NCBI RefSeq assembly: GCF_020687205.1 | Contig: NZ_JAJEQE010000009.1 | Location: 1-64,000, forward strand | Source of the DNA: Hominisplanchenecus faecis | Lineage (GTDB): Bacteria; Bacillota; Clostridia; Lachnospirales; Lachnospiraceae | Length of the DNA stretch: 64,000 bases | Direction: 5' to 3' | Shown here: in pieces, positions 8,477 through 17,915 of the stretch | Numbering within the stretch: position 1 is the first letter of the stretch | Layout of the letters: every line of letters starts with the position of its first letter | The notes under the pieces: model-generated | Seen by the model: the letters and a program-made list of their open reading frames with translations, nothing else | Database searches by the model: none | What the model was told of the DNA's origin: nothing | Translations under genes and position numbers: made by a program

Positions 8477-10823
8477 GATCAGGCGTATCCTGGAGACTGC
8501 CAGAGGCGACGGCAAGGTACATTCCGCACAGGATACCTTACCGTTCCGCCAGATGTACCCGGACGGCCTGTGCAAGCTGGACGATCACACCTGGTCGAAG
8601 TGTATCGAGTTCGAAGATGTGAATTATCAGCTTGCAAAGCCTGACGACCAGACGGCGATCTTTGAAGCCCTCTGCGATATGTATAACGCCCATGACGCTT
8701 CTATCGGGATGCAGCTCTCTCTTGTGAGCCGCCGCATGAACCGGGAGGATTTTGTGAAGCGTATCGAGATCGCGGCGCAGGGAGATCACTTCGACCATAT
8801 CCGTGAGCTTTACACGCAAATGCTCCGCAAGCAGCTTGAACGTGGCAACAACGGTCTTATCAAAACGAAGTATCTGACCCTCACCATCGAGGCACGGGAC
8901 AGCAAAACCGCACGGGCACGGTTTTCCCGGATCGTCATGGACGCCCTCAACCATTTCAAGGTCATGGGTGCTTTGGCAAAAGAGCTTGGCGGCAAGGAGT
9001 GGCTGGAAATGCTCCACGGCATCCTGCACCCGGACGGGGAACGGTTTGCCTTTGAATGGAGCTGGCTTGCCCCTTCCGGCCTGTCGGTCCAGGATTTTAT
9101 CGCACCATCTTCCTTCCGCTTCGGTGAAGCACGGAAGTTCACGATGGCGGATAAATTCTGTGCCGTGTCCTTTCTGCAGATCAGCGCACCGGAAATGGAT
9201 GACCGTATGCTCACCGAACTGCTGGATACGGACAGCGGGCTGCTTGTCAGCCTCCATATCCGCAGCATGGATCAGAACGAGGCAATCAAAACGGTCAAGC
9301 GGAAGATCACCGACATTGACAGTATGAAGATCGACGCACAGAAAAAGGCGGTGCGGGAAGGTTTCGATATGGATATCATCCCCACCGACCTTGCCACCTA
9401 CGCAGGCGAGGCAAAGAACATCCTCCGTGACCTGCAAAGCAGAAATGAGCGAATGTTCCTGATGACCTTCCTGGTGGTAAATTTTGCGGACAGTAAGCAA
9501 AAGCTGGAGAATGACCTTCTCCGTGCGGCAAGCGTGGCACAGAAATATAACTGCTCCCTGGTGCGGCTGGACTTTCAGCAGGAGGACGGCTTCGTGTCGG
9601 CTCTGCCCCTGGGTGTCAACCGCATTAAGATACAGCGTGGGCTTACCACTTCGGCGGTGGCGGTGTTCGTTCCCTTTACCACACAGGAGATTTTCCACGG
9701 CGGCGAGGCTCTCTACTACGGGCTCAATGCCACTTCCGGCAACATGATCCTTGCTGACCGCAAAAAGCTGAAAACACCCAACGGCATGATCTTGGGCACA
9801 CCCGGCAGCGGCAAGAGCTTTTCCGCAAAGCGTTCCATCGTTGGGGTATTCCTGAACACAAAGGACGATATCCTGATCTGCGACCCGGAGGCGGAATATT
9901 TTCCGCTGGTGAACCATCTGGAAGGACAGGTCATCAAAATCTCACCTACCAGCACGCAGTATGTGAACCCTATGGATATCAACCTCAATTACAGCGAGGA
10001 CGATAATCCGCTGGTGCTGAAATCCGACTTTATCCTGTCGTTCTGTGAACTGGCGGCAGGCGGACGGAACGGTCTGGAGCCGGTGGAAAAGACGGTCATT
10101 GACCGTGCCGTGCGGATCGTGTACCGCCCCTATATCGCAGACCCCCGCCCGGAGAATATGCCGCTGCTGGAAGATTTGTATGACGAGATCAAGCGGCAGC
10201 CGGAGCCGGAGGCGCAGCGGATCGCGGCGGCACTGGAACTGTATGTGCATGGCAGCCTGAATGTTTTTAACCACCGCACCAATGTGGATATCAACAACCG
10301 CATTGTCTGCTTCGATATCAAGGAGCTGGGAAAGCAGCTCAAAAGCCTGGGTATGCTGGTGATCCAGGATCAGGTGTGGAACCGTGTTTCCCAAAACCGG
10401 GATCAGGGTAAATCCACCTGGTACTTCGTGGACGAGTTCCACCTTCTGCTGTGCGGCGAGGTCGGTGCCTGGAGCGTGGAGATTTGGAAACGCTTTCGCA
10501 AATGGGGCGGTATCCCCACAGGAATCACGCAGAACATTAAGGACCTGCTTTCCTCCCCGGAGATCGAGAATATCTTTGAAAACAGCGATTTTGTGTACCT
10601 TCTGAACCAGGCCAGCGGAGACAGGAAAATCCTCTGCGAGCGCCTGAATATCTCCAACCAGCAGGCGGCGCATATCAGCAACGCAGGCCCCGGCGAGGGG
10701 CTGATCTTCTTCGGCAATGTGATTCTGCCTTTTGTGGATGACTTCCCGAAGGACAATGAACTTTACAGCATTATGACGACAAAACTTGGTGAAACCGGGA
10801 AAGGAGAAAACGAACATGAATGA
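8394..10823 (+). CDS. VirB4/TraE-family conjugation ATPase
   Basis: An 809-residue VirB4 ATPase powering the type IV secretion channel. The N-terminal CagE/VirB4 domain spans about residues 30-430, followed by the ATPase core with Walker A GTPGSGKSFSAKR (about residue 470), Walker B-like TWYFVDEFHLLL, and the conserved GITQNIKDLL motif. Start: TTG at 8394 (MFRKRK), supported by GGAGG 9 bases upstream at 8380, which gives an 83-base overlap with prgI; an internal ATG start would lose the conserved basic N-terminus. The next small gene begins inside its last codons. Confidence 0.92.
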   Translation: MFRKRKQEPQARQAAKPAVKLTAAEKREIRRILETARGDGKVHSAQDTLPFRQMYPDGLCKLDDHTWSKCIEFEDVNYQLAKPDDQTAIFEALCDMYNAHDASIGMQLSLVSRRMNREDFVKRIEIAAQGDHFDHIRELYTQMLRKQLERGNNGLIKTKYLTLTIEARDSKTARARFSRIVMDALNHFKVMGALAKELGGKEWLEMLHGILHPDGERFAFEWSWLAPSGLSVQDFIAPSSFRFGEARKFTMADKFCAVSFLQISAPEMDDRMLTELLDTDSGLLVSLHIRSMDQNEAIKTVKRKITDIDSMKIDAQKKAVREGFDMDIIPTDLATYAGEAKNILRDLQSRNERMFLMTFLVVNFADSKQKLENDLLRAASVAQKYNCSLVRLDFQQEDGFVSALPLGVNRIKIQRGLTTSAVAVFVPFTTQEIFHGGEALYYGLNATSGNMILADRKKLKTPNGMILGTPGSGKSFSAKRSIVGVFLNTKDDILICDPEAEYFPLVNHLEGQVIKISPTSTQYVNPMDINLNYSEDDNPLVLKSDFILSFCELAAGGRNGLEPVEKTVIDRAVRIVYRPYIADPRPENMPLLEDLYDEIKRQPEPEAQRIAAALELYVHGSLNVFNHRTNVDINNRIVCFDIKELGKQLKSLGMLVIQDQVWNRVSQNRDQGKSTWYFVDEFHLLLCGEVGAWSVEIWKRFRKWGGIPTGITQNIKDLLSSPEIENIFENSDFVYLLNQASGDRKILCERLNISNQQAAHISNAGPGEGLIFFGNVILPFVDDFPKDNELYSIMTTKLGETGKGENEHE

Positions 10824-10989
10824 TCCCCATTATTTGCATGCGGAAGAAAAACAGGAAGGTGAAACTTTCTTTGATGTGATGAACCGTCTGATTGCCAGAA
10901 GCAAGGCGGTCACGGCGGATATGGAGGCGGTCCTTGCGGAGCTGGAAAGTGAGATCGAACCGTTCCGTGCGCCGAAGGACCATGAATAA
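10816..10989 (+). CDS. Small ICE protein between virB4 and the methyltransferase
   Basis: A 57-residue acidic helical protein (MNDPHYLHAEEKQEGETFFDVMNRL...) with no motif I recognise. ATG at 10816 follows AAGGAGAAAA and overlaps the last codons of virB4; its stop overlaps the methyltransferase start. Coupled position and constant presence between these genes in related elements suggest it is real, but function is unknown. Confidence 0.6.
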   Translation: MNDPHYLHAEEKQEGETFFDVMNRLIARSKAVTADMEAVLAELESEIEPFRAPKDHE

Positions 10990-12004
10990 ACTGACCCATG
11001 TGAGCCTGTTTTCCGGCATTGGCGGTCTGGACCTGGCGGCGGAGGCTGCCGGGTTTGAAACCGTCTGCCAGTGTGAGTGGGCGGATTTTCCGCACTCCGT
11101 CCTCTCCGCACGATGGCCGGATGTTCCCAGGTTCCGGGATATTACTACTTTTACGAAGGAGGCGTTTTTTGAAAAAACAGGACTTGAAACAGTTACCGTT
11201 ATCTCAGGCGGCTTTCCCTGTCAGCCCTTCTCCACCGCCGGAAAACGGAAGGGCTTTGCGGATGAACGCTACCTGTGGCCGGAAATGTGCCGCGTTATTA
11301 CCGAGCTGCGGCCCCGTTGGGTGCTTGGGGAAAATGTTGCTGGCTTCATCAATATGGGGCTCGACAAAACGATCTTTGACCTGGCAAAAGCGGGATACGC
11401 TGTTCTCCCATTCGTATTTCCGGCTTGCGGCGTCGGCGCATGGCATGAGCGCCAGCGAACTTTTATCGTCGCGGCTGATGTTTCCCACACCCCTTGCCTC
11501 CGACAACAACACCGCCAGGGACGCGGCAAGCCTGGATGTGTTCCTGTCGGACAATGGGATATTCCGCAAGAGGAACCGAAACGGGGCAATCTGGAGCCTC
11601 AGCCTGTCGGCGGCGGTATTCTATCTGACCCCGGTGGCATCGGACGGTTTTCGCTCGACCTTGAAGCCGTCGGCCTTCGATCCGGCGAAGAAGGACGGGA
11701 ACTTGTCGGCGCAGATCATCTCTCAGGAACAGCCGGTGTCCGAAACGGCAGCACTGAACCCGGATTGGGTGGAATGGCTCATGGGCTTCCCGAAAGGATG
11801 GACGGACGTATCCTCTGGGCCGTCGAGCCCGAAGGAATCCCCCGCATGACCGAGCGCATGGATGACAGGGCGCTGCGGCTGAAAACTTTGGGAAATGCGG
11901 TTTGCCCGCCCCAGGCCTATCCTATTTTCCGCTATATCGCCATGATTGAAAATGGCACCTGCGGCGACTTTTGTCCCTATGGAAAAGAAGGTGACTGCCT
12001 ATGA
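10982..12004 (+). CDS. C5-cytosine DNA methyltransferase, orphan
   Basis: A 340-residue Dcm-type methyltransferase that would methylate cytosine in a short DNA site. Motif I SLFSGIGGLDLA, catalytic PCQ loop GGFPCQPFS (motif IV), GENV (VI), QRTFIVA (VIII) and LKTLGNAVCPPQ (X) are all present in order. The stretch between motifs VIII and X is the target-recognition region. No restriction endonuclease is adjacent, so it is likely a solo enzyme protecting the element from host restriction. ATG at 10982 lies in the stop region of the previous gene and its own stop overlaps the next start by 4 bases. The region 11478-11849 also has a protein-like second frame (see separate entry). Confidence 0.9.
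   Translation: MNKLTHVSLFSGIGGLDLAAEAAGFETVCQCEWADFPHSVLSARWPDVPRFRDITTFTKEAFFEKTGLETVTVISGGFPCQPFSTAGKRKGFADERYLWPEMCRVITELRPRWVLGENVAGFINMGLDKTIFDLAKAGYAVLPFVFPACGVGAWHERQRTFIVAADVSHTPCLRQQHRQGRGKPGCVPVGQWDIPQEEPKRGNLEPQPVGGGILSDPGGIGRFSLDLEAVGLRSGEEGRELVGADHLSGTAGVRNGSTEPGLGGMAHGLPERMDGRILWAVEPEGIPRMTERMDDRALRLKTLGNAVCPPQAYPIFRYIAMIENGTCGDFCPYGKEGDCL
11478..11849 (+). other. Protein-like alternative frame inside the methyltransferase gene
   Basis: In the +1 frame relative to the methyltransferase, an open stretch from ATG 11478 to TGA 11849 encodes 123 residues. It begins MFPTPLASDNNTARD, continues LTPVASDGFRSTLKPSAFD, and contains LNPDWVEWLMGFPKGWTD. These resemble stretches found between motif VIII and the C-terminus of other C5 methyltransferases (PTPTASD, EWLMGFPxGW). 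The same DNA in the main frame reads EPGLGGMAHGLPERMD, also methyltransferase-like. No ribosome site precedes ATG 11478. It could be an overprinted gene, a +1 frameshift product, or a fossil of an earlier reading frame. Translation is unproven. Confidence 0.45.
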
Positions 12005-13980
12005 GGGAACTGAAAGCAACCGATAAAATCACACAGAAAATGACCCGTGACGGTGCGGTATCGGAAAATCTTGCCACGGGCGAGGTGGAACATATCAGCA
12101 ACCGGGAGCCGGAAACGGAACTGTCCGCTTCTTCGGAAGAATCCGCTGGCGCTGCGGCTGACCTCGCCCTGCGTGCGGCGGAACACCATGAGAAGAAAAG
12201 CGCACGAAAGGCGGAAAAGGCTGACACCCAGGCGGTGCGGGATGGTTCTGCCGCAAGGCAGCGCCCGTCCTCCCGCCTGAAATTCACCGAGGAAGAACGT
12301 GCCGATCCCATACTTGGAAAGTACATCGACCGTTCCGAACGTGCGGCGGACAAATTGGATGCGGCAAAAGCAGCCATCCCCACAAAGAAAGTCCTTCGCA
12401 CCGAGCGTATTTTTGACGAGACAGCCGGAAAAGGCAAGACGCAGCTTCACTTTGAAGAAGTGGAGAAACGCCCCAACGGACGCCTGCGGCACAATCCACT
12501 TTCCCGACCGGTCCATGAGATCGCCCACGCAGCCCATGCGAAGGTGCATGAGGTGGAACAGGAAAATGTGGGTGTTGAGGCTGGACACAAGGGCGAGGTG
12601 CTGACGGAACGCGGGCTTGCCTACGGAAAAGGCAAAGTCCGTGCCGCCGTCCACCATCACCGCACAAAGCCCTGGCGTGACGCGGCGAAGGCAGAACAGG
12701 CTTCTTTTAAGGCAAACGCCGACTACCTTTACCAAAAGGCACTGCATGATGATCCTGCATTGGCAGCTTCTAACCCGGTATCTCGTTTTCTGCAGAAACA
12801 GCGGATCAAGCGGAACTATGCAAAGGAACTGCGGCAGGCGGAGAAAACCGCAAAGAACACCGCAGCTACGGCGAAAAGTGCGGCGCAGAAAGCAAAGGAC
12901 GCCTTCAAGGAAACATTCCTCTACATCAAACACCATAGCCGGGCGGTTCTGCTGGTGATCGGCATTGGCGCCTGTGTTGCCCTGCTGTTTGGCGGGATAT
13001 CTTCCTGTTCCATGATGGCGGGCTCCGGCGTGGGCGGTGTATTTACTTCTTCTTATCTCTCCGAGGATGCGGATATGCTGGCTGCGGAGGCGGCCTATTG
13101 CGAATTGGAGCAGGAACTTCAATATGAGCTGAGCCACTATGAGGCTTTGCACCCCGGATATGACGAATACCGTTTTGACCTGGACGAGATCGAGCATGAC
13201 CCTTATGTGCTGATCTCCATTCTCACGGCGTTCCATGAAGGGGTGTTCACCATCGACGAGGTTCAGGAGGAACTGCAAATGCTCTTTGAAAAGCAGTACA
13301 TCCTGACGCAGACCGTGGAGGTGGAGGTGCGCTATCGGACGGAGACACGGACAGACAGCAAGGGAAATGACTATGACGTGGAAGTACCGTACAACTACTA
13401 TATCTGCAAGGTGAAGCTGGAAAACTTCGATCTTTCCCATGTGCCGGTCTACATCATGGACGAGGAAATGCTTTCCCTGTATGCGGTCTATATGGCAACG
13501 CTGGGAAACCGGGAAGATTTGTTCCCCGGCTCCGGCTATGTAGACAAGTACACCAAACCGCCCACCACCTATGATATCCCGCCTTCCGCACTGGAAGATG
13601 AAACCTTTGCGACGCTCATTACCGAGGCGGAGAAGTACATCGGCTATCCCTATGTCTGGGGCGGCAGCAATCCGAACACTTCTTTTGATTGCTCCGGCTT
13701 CGTATCCTGGGCGCTGACGCAAAGCGGCGTCTGCAATACGGGCAGGCTGGGAGCCCAGGGGCTCTACAATATTTCCACCCCGGTATCCTCTGCCAACGCA
13801 AGACCCGGCGACTTGATCTTTTTCGTCGGCACTTACGATACGCCGGGCGTTTCCCATGTGGGTATCTATGTGGGCGGTGGAAAAATGCTGCATTGCGGCG
13901 ACCCCATCCAGTATGCAGATATCAACACAAGCTACTGGCAATCCCACTTTTACGCTTTCGGGCGACCGCCCTACAACTAA
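12001..13980 (+). CDS. CD1108-family NlpC/P60 cell-wall hydrolase of the transfer apparatus
   Basis: A 659-residue bitopic protein. Residues 1-310 are a charged, Ala/Lys-rich cytoplasmic region. One membrane segment lies at about 316-338 (VLLVIGIGACVALLFGGISS). An extracellular part follows and ends in a NlpC/P60 peptidase domain (about 535-659) with catalytic Cys in FDCSGFVSW and His in SHVGIYVGGGKMLH. It probably opens peptidoglycan for the mating channel, the role of VirB1-type hydrolases. It is coupled to the methyltransferase by an ATGA overlap. Confidence 0.88.
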   Translation: MRELKATDKITQKMTRDGAVSENLATGEVEHISNREPETELSASSEESAGAAADLALRAAEHHEKKSARKAEKADTQAVRDGSAARQRPSSRLKFTEEERADPILGKYIDRSERAADKLDAAKAAIPTKKVLRTERIFDETAGKGKTQLHFEEVEKRPNGRLRHNPLSRPVHEIAHAAHAKVHEVEQENVGVEAGHKGEVLTERGLAYGKGKVRAAVHHHRTKPWRDAAKAEQASFKANADYLYQKALHDDPALAASNPVSRFLQKQRIKRNYAKELRQAEKTAKNTAATAKSAAQKAKDAFKETFLYIKHHSRAVLLVIGIGACVALLFGGISSCSMMAGSGVGGVFTSSYLSEDADMLAAEAAYCELEQELQYELSHYEALHPGYDEYRFDLDEIEHDPYVLISILTAFHEGVFTIDEVQEELQMLFEKQYILTQTVEVEVRYRTETRTDSKGNDYDVEVPYNYYICKVKLENFDLSHVPVYIMDEEMLSLYAVYMATLGNREDLFPGSGYVDKYTKPPTTYDIPPSALEDETFATLITEAEKYIGYPYVWGGSNPNTSFDCSGFVSWALTQSGVCNTGRLGAQGLYNISTPVSSANARPGDLIFFVGTYDTPGVSHVGIYVGGGKMLHCGDPIQYADINTSYWQSHFYAFGRPPYN

Positions 13981-14006
13981 AAAACGATATGGAGGTAATT
14001 TGATTT

Positions 14007-14279
14007 ATGGCAACGACACAGAAAATCCGCAATGACATTGCGAAAACCAAAGAAAAGATCACGGAGCAGCAGAAACGCCTTCGTGCGCTGGAGGCTCAGC
14101 TTGCGGAGGAAGAAAATCTGGAAATCGTCCGCATGGTGAAAGCCGTGAAGATGGACAACAAGGAACTGACTGCCTTCCTGAAAGCCTATGCCAGCGGTAT
14201 GATCTCCCTGCCGGAAGGTATGCTGCAGGAGGGCAACACCGAGAATGAGGAAACGGAGGGATACGAGGATGAAGCATAA
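14007..14279 (+). CDS. DUF4315 family protein
   Basis: A 90-residue coiled-coil protein: residues about 5-40 ([30 protein letters not shown]) form a heptad helix, followed by a conserved segment ([18 protein letters not shown]). DUF4315 occurs almost only in Tn1549/CTn-type elements, always just before the DUF4366 gene; function is unknown, possibly a structural or regulatory partner of the channel. The next gene starts inside its last four codons. Confidence 0.8.
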   Translation: MATTQKIRNDIAKTKEKITEQQKRLRALEAQLAEEENLEIVRMVKAVKMDNKELTAFLKAYASGMISLPEGMLQEGNTENEETEGYEDEA

Positions 14280-15345
14280 CTTTATGACAAAAATGGTATC
14301 GGCTCTTTTGGCGGTGGTGCTCAGCACTGCCGCTTTTTCTGTCACCGCCTTTGCCAGCGGCGGCGAGGAAAGCACGGAGTCCGTGGCTGAACAGGAAACG
14401 GCCGGTGATGTCTCTGATCTGCTTTCCGCTCTGGCCGGCAGCCAGGTCACGGTATCCGTCACCGAGGACGGTATCCAGTTCAGTTCCGGCGAAAATGACT
14501 CCGGGCAGACCGGCACCGTCACCACGGGCGGCGGCAATCTGAATGTCCGCACGGGTGCGGGAATGGACTACACCGCCTTCACCCAGCTTCCCAACGGAAC
14601 GACCGTGAAGGTGATCGGCACGGACGGCGACTGGCTGAAGGTCATCCTGCCGGAGAAAGTCGGCTATGTCTATTCCGGCTATATGACGGTAAGTGACGGC
14701 GAGACTGGTTCAGGGGAAGGTCCTTTCTCTCTGGACGCGGAAACGCTGGAAAATCTGCTGGGGATGCTGGGCGGCGGCTTGAATGGCGGTGCCGCCTTGA
14801 CTCCGGACGGGAACCTTTCGCTGATCGACGATATCGGCAGCCCGACCGCCAGCGGCAAGCAGTTTATTACAGTGGAAACGAAGAACGGCAATGTGTTCTA
14901 TCTCATTATCGACCGTGACGACGAGGGCGAGGAAACCGTGCATTTTCTGAACCAGGTGGATGAAGCCGACCTCATGGCGCTCACGGAGGATGGAGAAAAG
15001 GCGGAAACACCTATTGTCTGCACCTGTACGGAAAAGTGCCAGGCCGGAGCGGTCAATACCGCTTGCCCGGTCTGCGTAAAAAACCTCAGTGAATGTGTTG
15101 GCACAGAACAGAAAGCTGCGGAGCCCACCGAACCGGAGAATCCGGAACCCGAAAAGAAAAGCAATACCGGGGCGATCCTGGCGGTGCTGCTGATCCTTGC
15201 AGCCGGAGGCGGCGCGGCGGTCTATTTCCTGGTGCTGAAACCGAAGCAGGGAAAGAAAGTTCCCGCTGATCTGGATGATTTCGACCTGGAGGATGAAGAA
15301 GAATATCTGACTGAGGACGAGGAAACGGAGGAAAAGAATGAGTAA
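14269..15345 (+). CDS. DUF4366 (CD1107) surface protein with SH3-like domain
   Basis: A 358-residue membrane-anchored protein of the transfer region. A signal peptide ([22 protein letters not shown], about residues 8-30) precedes an SH3b-type domain ([26 protein letters not shown]...WLKVIL). The DUF4366 region follows, with a Cys-rich patch ([19 protein letters not shown]). A C-terminal membrane segment ([21 protein letters not shown]) and an acidic cytoplasmic tail end the protein. The SH3b fold suggests wall binding beside the mating channel. ATG at 14269 (MKHNF) has GGAGGG upstream and overlaps the DUF4315 gene; its stop overlaps topB. Confidence 0.82.
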   Translation: MKHNFMTKMVSALLAVVLSTAAFSVTAFASGGEESTESVAEQETAGDVSDLLSALAGSQVTVSVTEDGIQFSSGENDSGQTGTVTTGGGNLNVRTGAGMDYTAFTQLPNGTTVKVIGTDGDWLKVILPEKVGYVYSGYMTVSDGETGSGEGPFSLDAETLENLLGMLGGGLNGGAALTPDGNLSLIDDIGSPTASGKQFITVETKNGNVFYLIIDRDDEGEETVHFLNQVDEADLMALTEDGEKAETPIVCTCTEKCQAGAVNTACPVCVKNLSECVGTEQKAAEPTEPENPEPEKKSNTGAILAVLLILAAGGGAAVYFLVLKPKQGKKVPADLDDFDLEDEEEYLTEDEETEEKNE

Positions 15346-17437
15346 ACTGATTATCGCAGAAAAACCGAGTGTGGCAAAATCTATCGCATCGGCCCTGGGT
15401 GCTTCATCCAGGGCCGACGGCTTTTATGAGGGCAGCGGCCTTCTTGTGTCCTGGTGTGTAGGGCACCTGGTATCCCCGATGGATGCGGGCGGCTATGACG
15501 AGAATTTCAAGAAATGGCGCTATGATGATCTTCCCATTCTGCCGGAGTCGTTCCGCTATGTGCTGGCACCAGGCAAGGAGGATGCTTTTGAAAATCTCCG
15601 TGCCCTGATGGACCGCCCCGATGTGGATACCATCGTCAATGCCTGTGATGCCGGGCGTGAAGGGGAACTGATCTTCCGTCTGGTGTATGAAATGACCGGC
15701 TGCCGCAAGCCGGTTCTTCGCCTCTGGATTTCCTCGATGGAGGACAGCGCTATCCGAGAGGGTTTTTCTGATCTGCGCCCCGGCGCCGACTATGAAGCCC
15801 TGTATCAATCTGCCCTCTGCCGCCAGAAAGCGGATTGGCTGGTGGGAATCAACGCCACGCGCCTTTTCTCCGTTCTCTATCACCGTACCCTGAATGTGGG
15901 CCGTGTTCAGACCCCCACACTGGCAATGCTGGCGGAGCGTGACGCGAAGATCACGCTGTTCCACAAGGAAAAATATCATCTGCTGCGCTTGACGCTGAAC
16001 GGAGCCGAAGCGGTGTCGGAGAAATTCACCGATCCGGCGGAGGCGGAACAGGCAGCGGCTATGTGCAAGGGTGTGACCGTCACCTGTACTTCCGTCACGA
16101 AGGAGCAGAAAAAGGAGCAGCCGCCGAAGCTCTATGATCTTACCACCTTGCAGCGTGAAGCGAACCGCCTGTTCGGATACACGGCGAAGCAGACCCTTGA
16201 CTACGCCCAGAGCCTCTACGAAAAGAAGCTGCTGACCTATCCCCGCACGGACAGCCGGTATCTGACCTCCGACATGGCGGAAACAGCCTCCTGCGTCATC
16301 CATCTGGCGGCGAACGTGCCGCCCTTTGACGGGATCAGCAATTTCTTCCCGCTGGTGGAGACCATGATCTCCGACAAGGATGTATCTGACCACCATGCTA
16401 TCATCCCGACTATGGAGATTGAAAAAGCGGATTTGAAATTGCTCCCCGTTGGTGAACGAAACCTTCTGCTGTTAGTCTGCTGCAAGCTGCTGTGTGCATC
16501 GGCGGAGCTGTATGTGTATGAGGCGGTCACGGCCACCTTTGATTGCGGCGGCTATTCCTTCACCGCAAAGGGCAAGCGCATCCTCTCCGAAGGCTGGCGG
16601 GAGATCGACCGCATTTTCCGTGCCTTTCTGAAAGAAAAGCCTGCGGATGGGGACGGCGGCACGCTCCCGGACTTCACCGAAGGGCAAATTTTTGACAGTG
16701 CGGAAATTGCTGTTACCGAGCATTTCACCCAGCCGCCGAAGACCTATACCGAAGATACCCTCCTGTCCGCGATGGAGAACGCAGGCAAGGATGATATCCC
16801 CGATGAAGCAGAGAGAAAGGGGCTTGGCACGCCAGCGACCAGGGCGGCCATTATCGAAAAGCTGGTGACAGCCGGATTTGTGGAGCGCAAGGGCAAGAGC
16901 CTGATCCCCACGAAAGCAGGTATCAACCTTGTCACCGTCCTGCCGGAGCCGCTGACCTCTCCCATGCTGACAGCGGAGTGGGAACAGAAATTGACGGAGA
17001 TCGCAAAAGGCGGCGCTGACCCGGATACCTTCATGGATGGTATCCGCACGATGGTTCAAGAGATCGTGTCCACCTATTCCTGCATTTCCGAGGATGGCAA
17101 AAAGCTGTTTGCCCCGGAGAAGGAAGTGATCGGTACCTGCCCCCGCTGCGGCCAGCCGGTTTATGAGGGCAAGAAGAACTTTGCGTGTTCGGATCGGTCC
17201 TGCGGTTTCGTCCTCTGGAAAAATGACCGCTTCTGGACGAGCCGTAAGAAGGAACTGACAAAAAAGATGGCGACGGACCTTCTGAAAAAAGGCCGCACCA
17301 ATGTTAAGGGTATGTGGTCTGAAAAGAAACAGGCTGCTTATGACGCTGCGGTGATCTTGGATGACACGGGTGGCAAATACATCAACTTCAAACTGGAATT
17401 TCCGAAAAGAAAGGAAGGTGTCAATGGCAGAAAATAA
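15338..17437 (+). CDS. topB: DNA topoisomerase III (type IA)
   Basis: A 699-residue type IA topoisomerase of the plasmid/ICE TopB class, relaxing and decatenating DNA during transfer or replication of the element. The Toprim domain begins [20 protein letters not shown] and includes [14 protein letters not shown]. The active-site Tyr is in [14 protein letters not shown]-terminal zinc-ribbon-like segment has [24 protein letters not shown]. Length is normal and the frame intact. It overlaps the DUF4366 gene by 8 bases and the following gene starts inside its 3' end, so it belongs to the transfer operon. Confidence 0.94.
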   Translation: MSKLIIAEKPSVAKSIASALGASSRADGFYEGSGLLVSWCVGHLVSPMDAGGYDENFKKWRYDDLPILPESFRYVLAPGKEDAFENLRALMDRPDVDTIVNACDAGREGELIFRLVYEMTGCRKPVLRLWISSMEDSAIREGFSDLRPGADYEALYQSALCRQKADWLVGINATRLFSVLYHRTLNVGRVQTPTLAMLAERDAKITLFHKEKYHLLRLTLNGAEAVSEKFTDPAEAEQAAAMCKGVTVTCTSVTKEQKKEQPPKLYDLTTLQREANRLFGYTAKQTLDYAQSLYEKKLLTYPRTDSRYLTSDMAETASCVIHLAANVPPFDGISNFFPLVETMISDKDVSDHHAIIPTMEIEKADLKLLPVGERNLLLLVCCKLLCASAELYVYEAVTATFDCGGYSFTAKGKRILSEGWREIDRIFRAFLKEKPADGDGGTLPDFTEGQIFDSAEIAVTEHFTQPPKTYTEDTLLSAMENAGKDDIPDEAERKGLGTPATRAAIIEKLVTAGFVERKGKSLIPTKAGINLVTVLPEPLTSPMLTAEWEQKLTEIAKGGADPDTFMDGIRTMVQEIVSTYSCISEDGKKLFAPEKEVIGTCPRCGQPVYEGKKNFACSDRSCGFVLWKNDRFWTSRKKELTKKMATDLLKKGRTNVKGMWSEKKQAAYDAAVILDDTGGKYINFKLEFPKRKEGVNGRK

Positions 17438-17903
17438 GACTTTTGAACATTTGCCCGAAGTGAGGGCGGCGGTGGCTGCCCTCTCCCCGGAGGACCGGGA
17501 GCTGCTGGCGGCGGTGCAGGCCTCGCCCTTCAAGCTGACAGCACCGGAGCAGTTCAAGGAGTTTGCGGACAACATCGACTATTTCGTATTTGAGCCCAAT
17601 ATCCACGATCTGAATGATCTGGGGTGGCGGTATCTGGCGCAGCACATGGATATGCTGCTGCCCCCAGAACTTCTGAAAGCGATCGACCCTGTTCCTTTTG
17701 GCAAGTACGCCATGCAGGAGGAACAGGGCCATTTTACGGAACACGGATACATTTCTCTCTCCGGTGACGAGTGGAACCATGAACGCCCTGCGGAGCCGGA
17801 GAAAAAGCCTTCCATCCGGGAACGGCTGGAACAGGGCAAGAAGGAATGTGCGGAGAAAAACAAGGCGCAGCCCCATAAGGAAAAATCTGCGCCGGAGCTG
17901 TAA
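17424..17903 (+). CDS. ArdA C-domain-like protein with KPSIRERL tail
   Basis: A 159-residue acidic protein. Residues about 45-115 (PNIHDLNDLGWRYLAQHMDMLLPPELLKAIDPVPFGKYAMQEEQGHFTEHGYI) align by eye with the C-terminal domain of the ArdA in the next gene (PDIHDYDDLGRYYIEEL...). It therefore looks like a stand-alone copy of one ArdA domain. The tail carries KPSIRERLEQGKKECAE (17805-17855), shared with ArdA and PcfB. ATG at 17424 follows AAGGAAGG and overlaps topB. ArdA proteins are DNA mimics that block type I restriction; whether a single domain does so is unknown. Confidence 0.6.
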   Translation: MAENKTFEHLPEVRAAVAALSPEDRELLAAVQASPFKLTAPEQFKEFADNIDYFVFEPNIHDLNDLGWRYLAQHMDMLLPPELLKAIDPVPFGKYAMQEEQGHFTEHGYISLSGDEWNHERPAEPEKKPSIRERLEQGKKECAEKNKAQPHKEKSAPEL

Positions 17904-17915
17904 GGAGGTGCTGAT

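Noticed and set aside
11977-13947. Long minus-strand open frame (656 codons) opposite the NlpC/P60 gene
   Set aside because: It mirrors the plus-strand gene in G+C-rich DNA, has His/Gly/Arg-rich composition without a domain, and no ribosome site.
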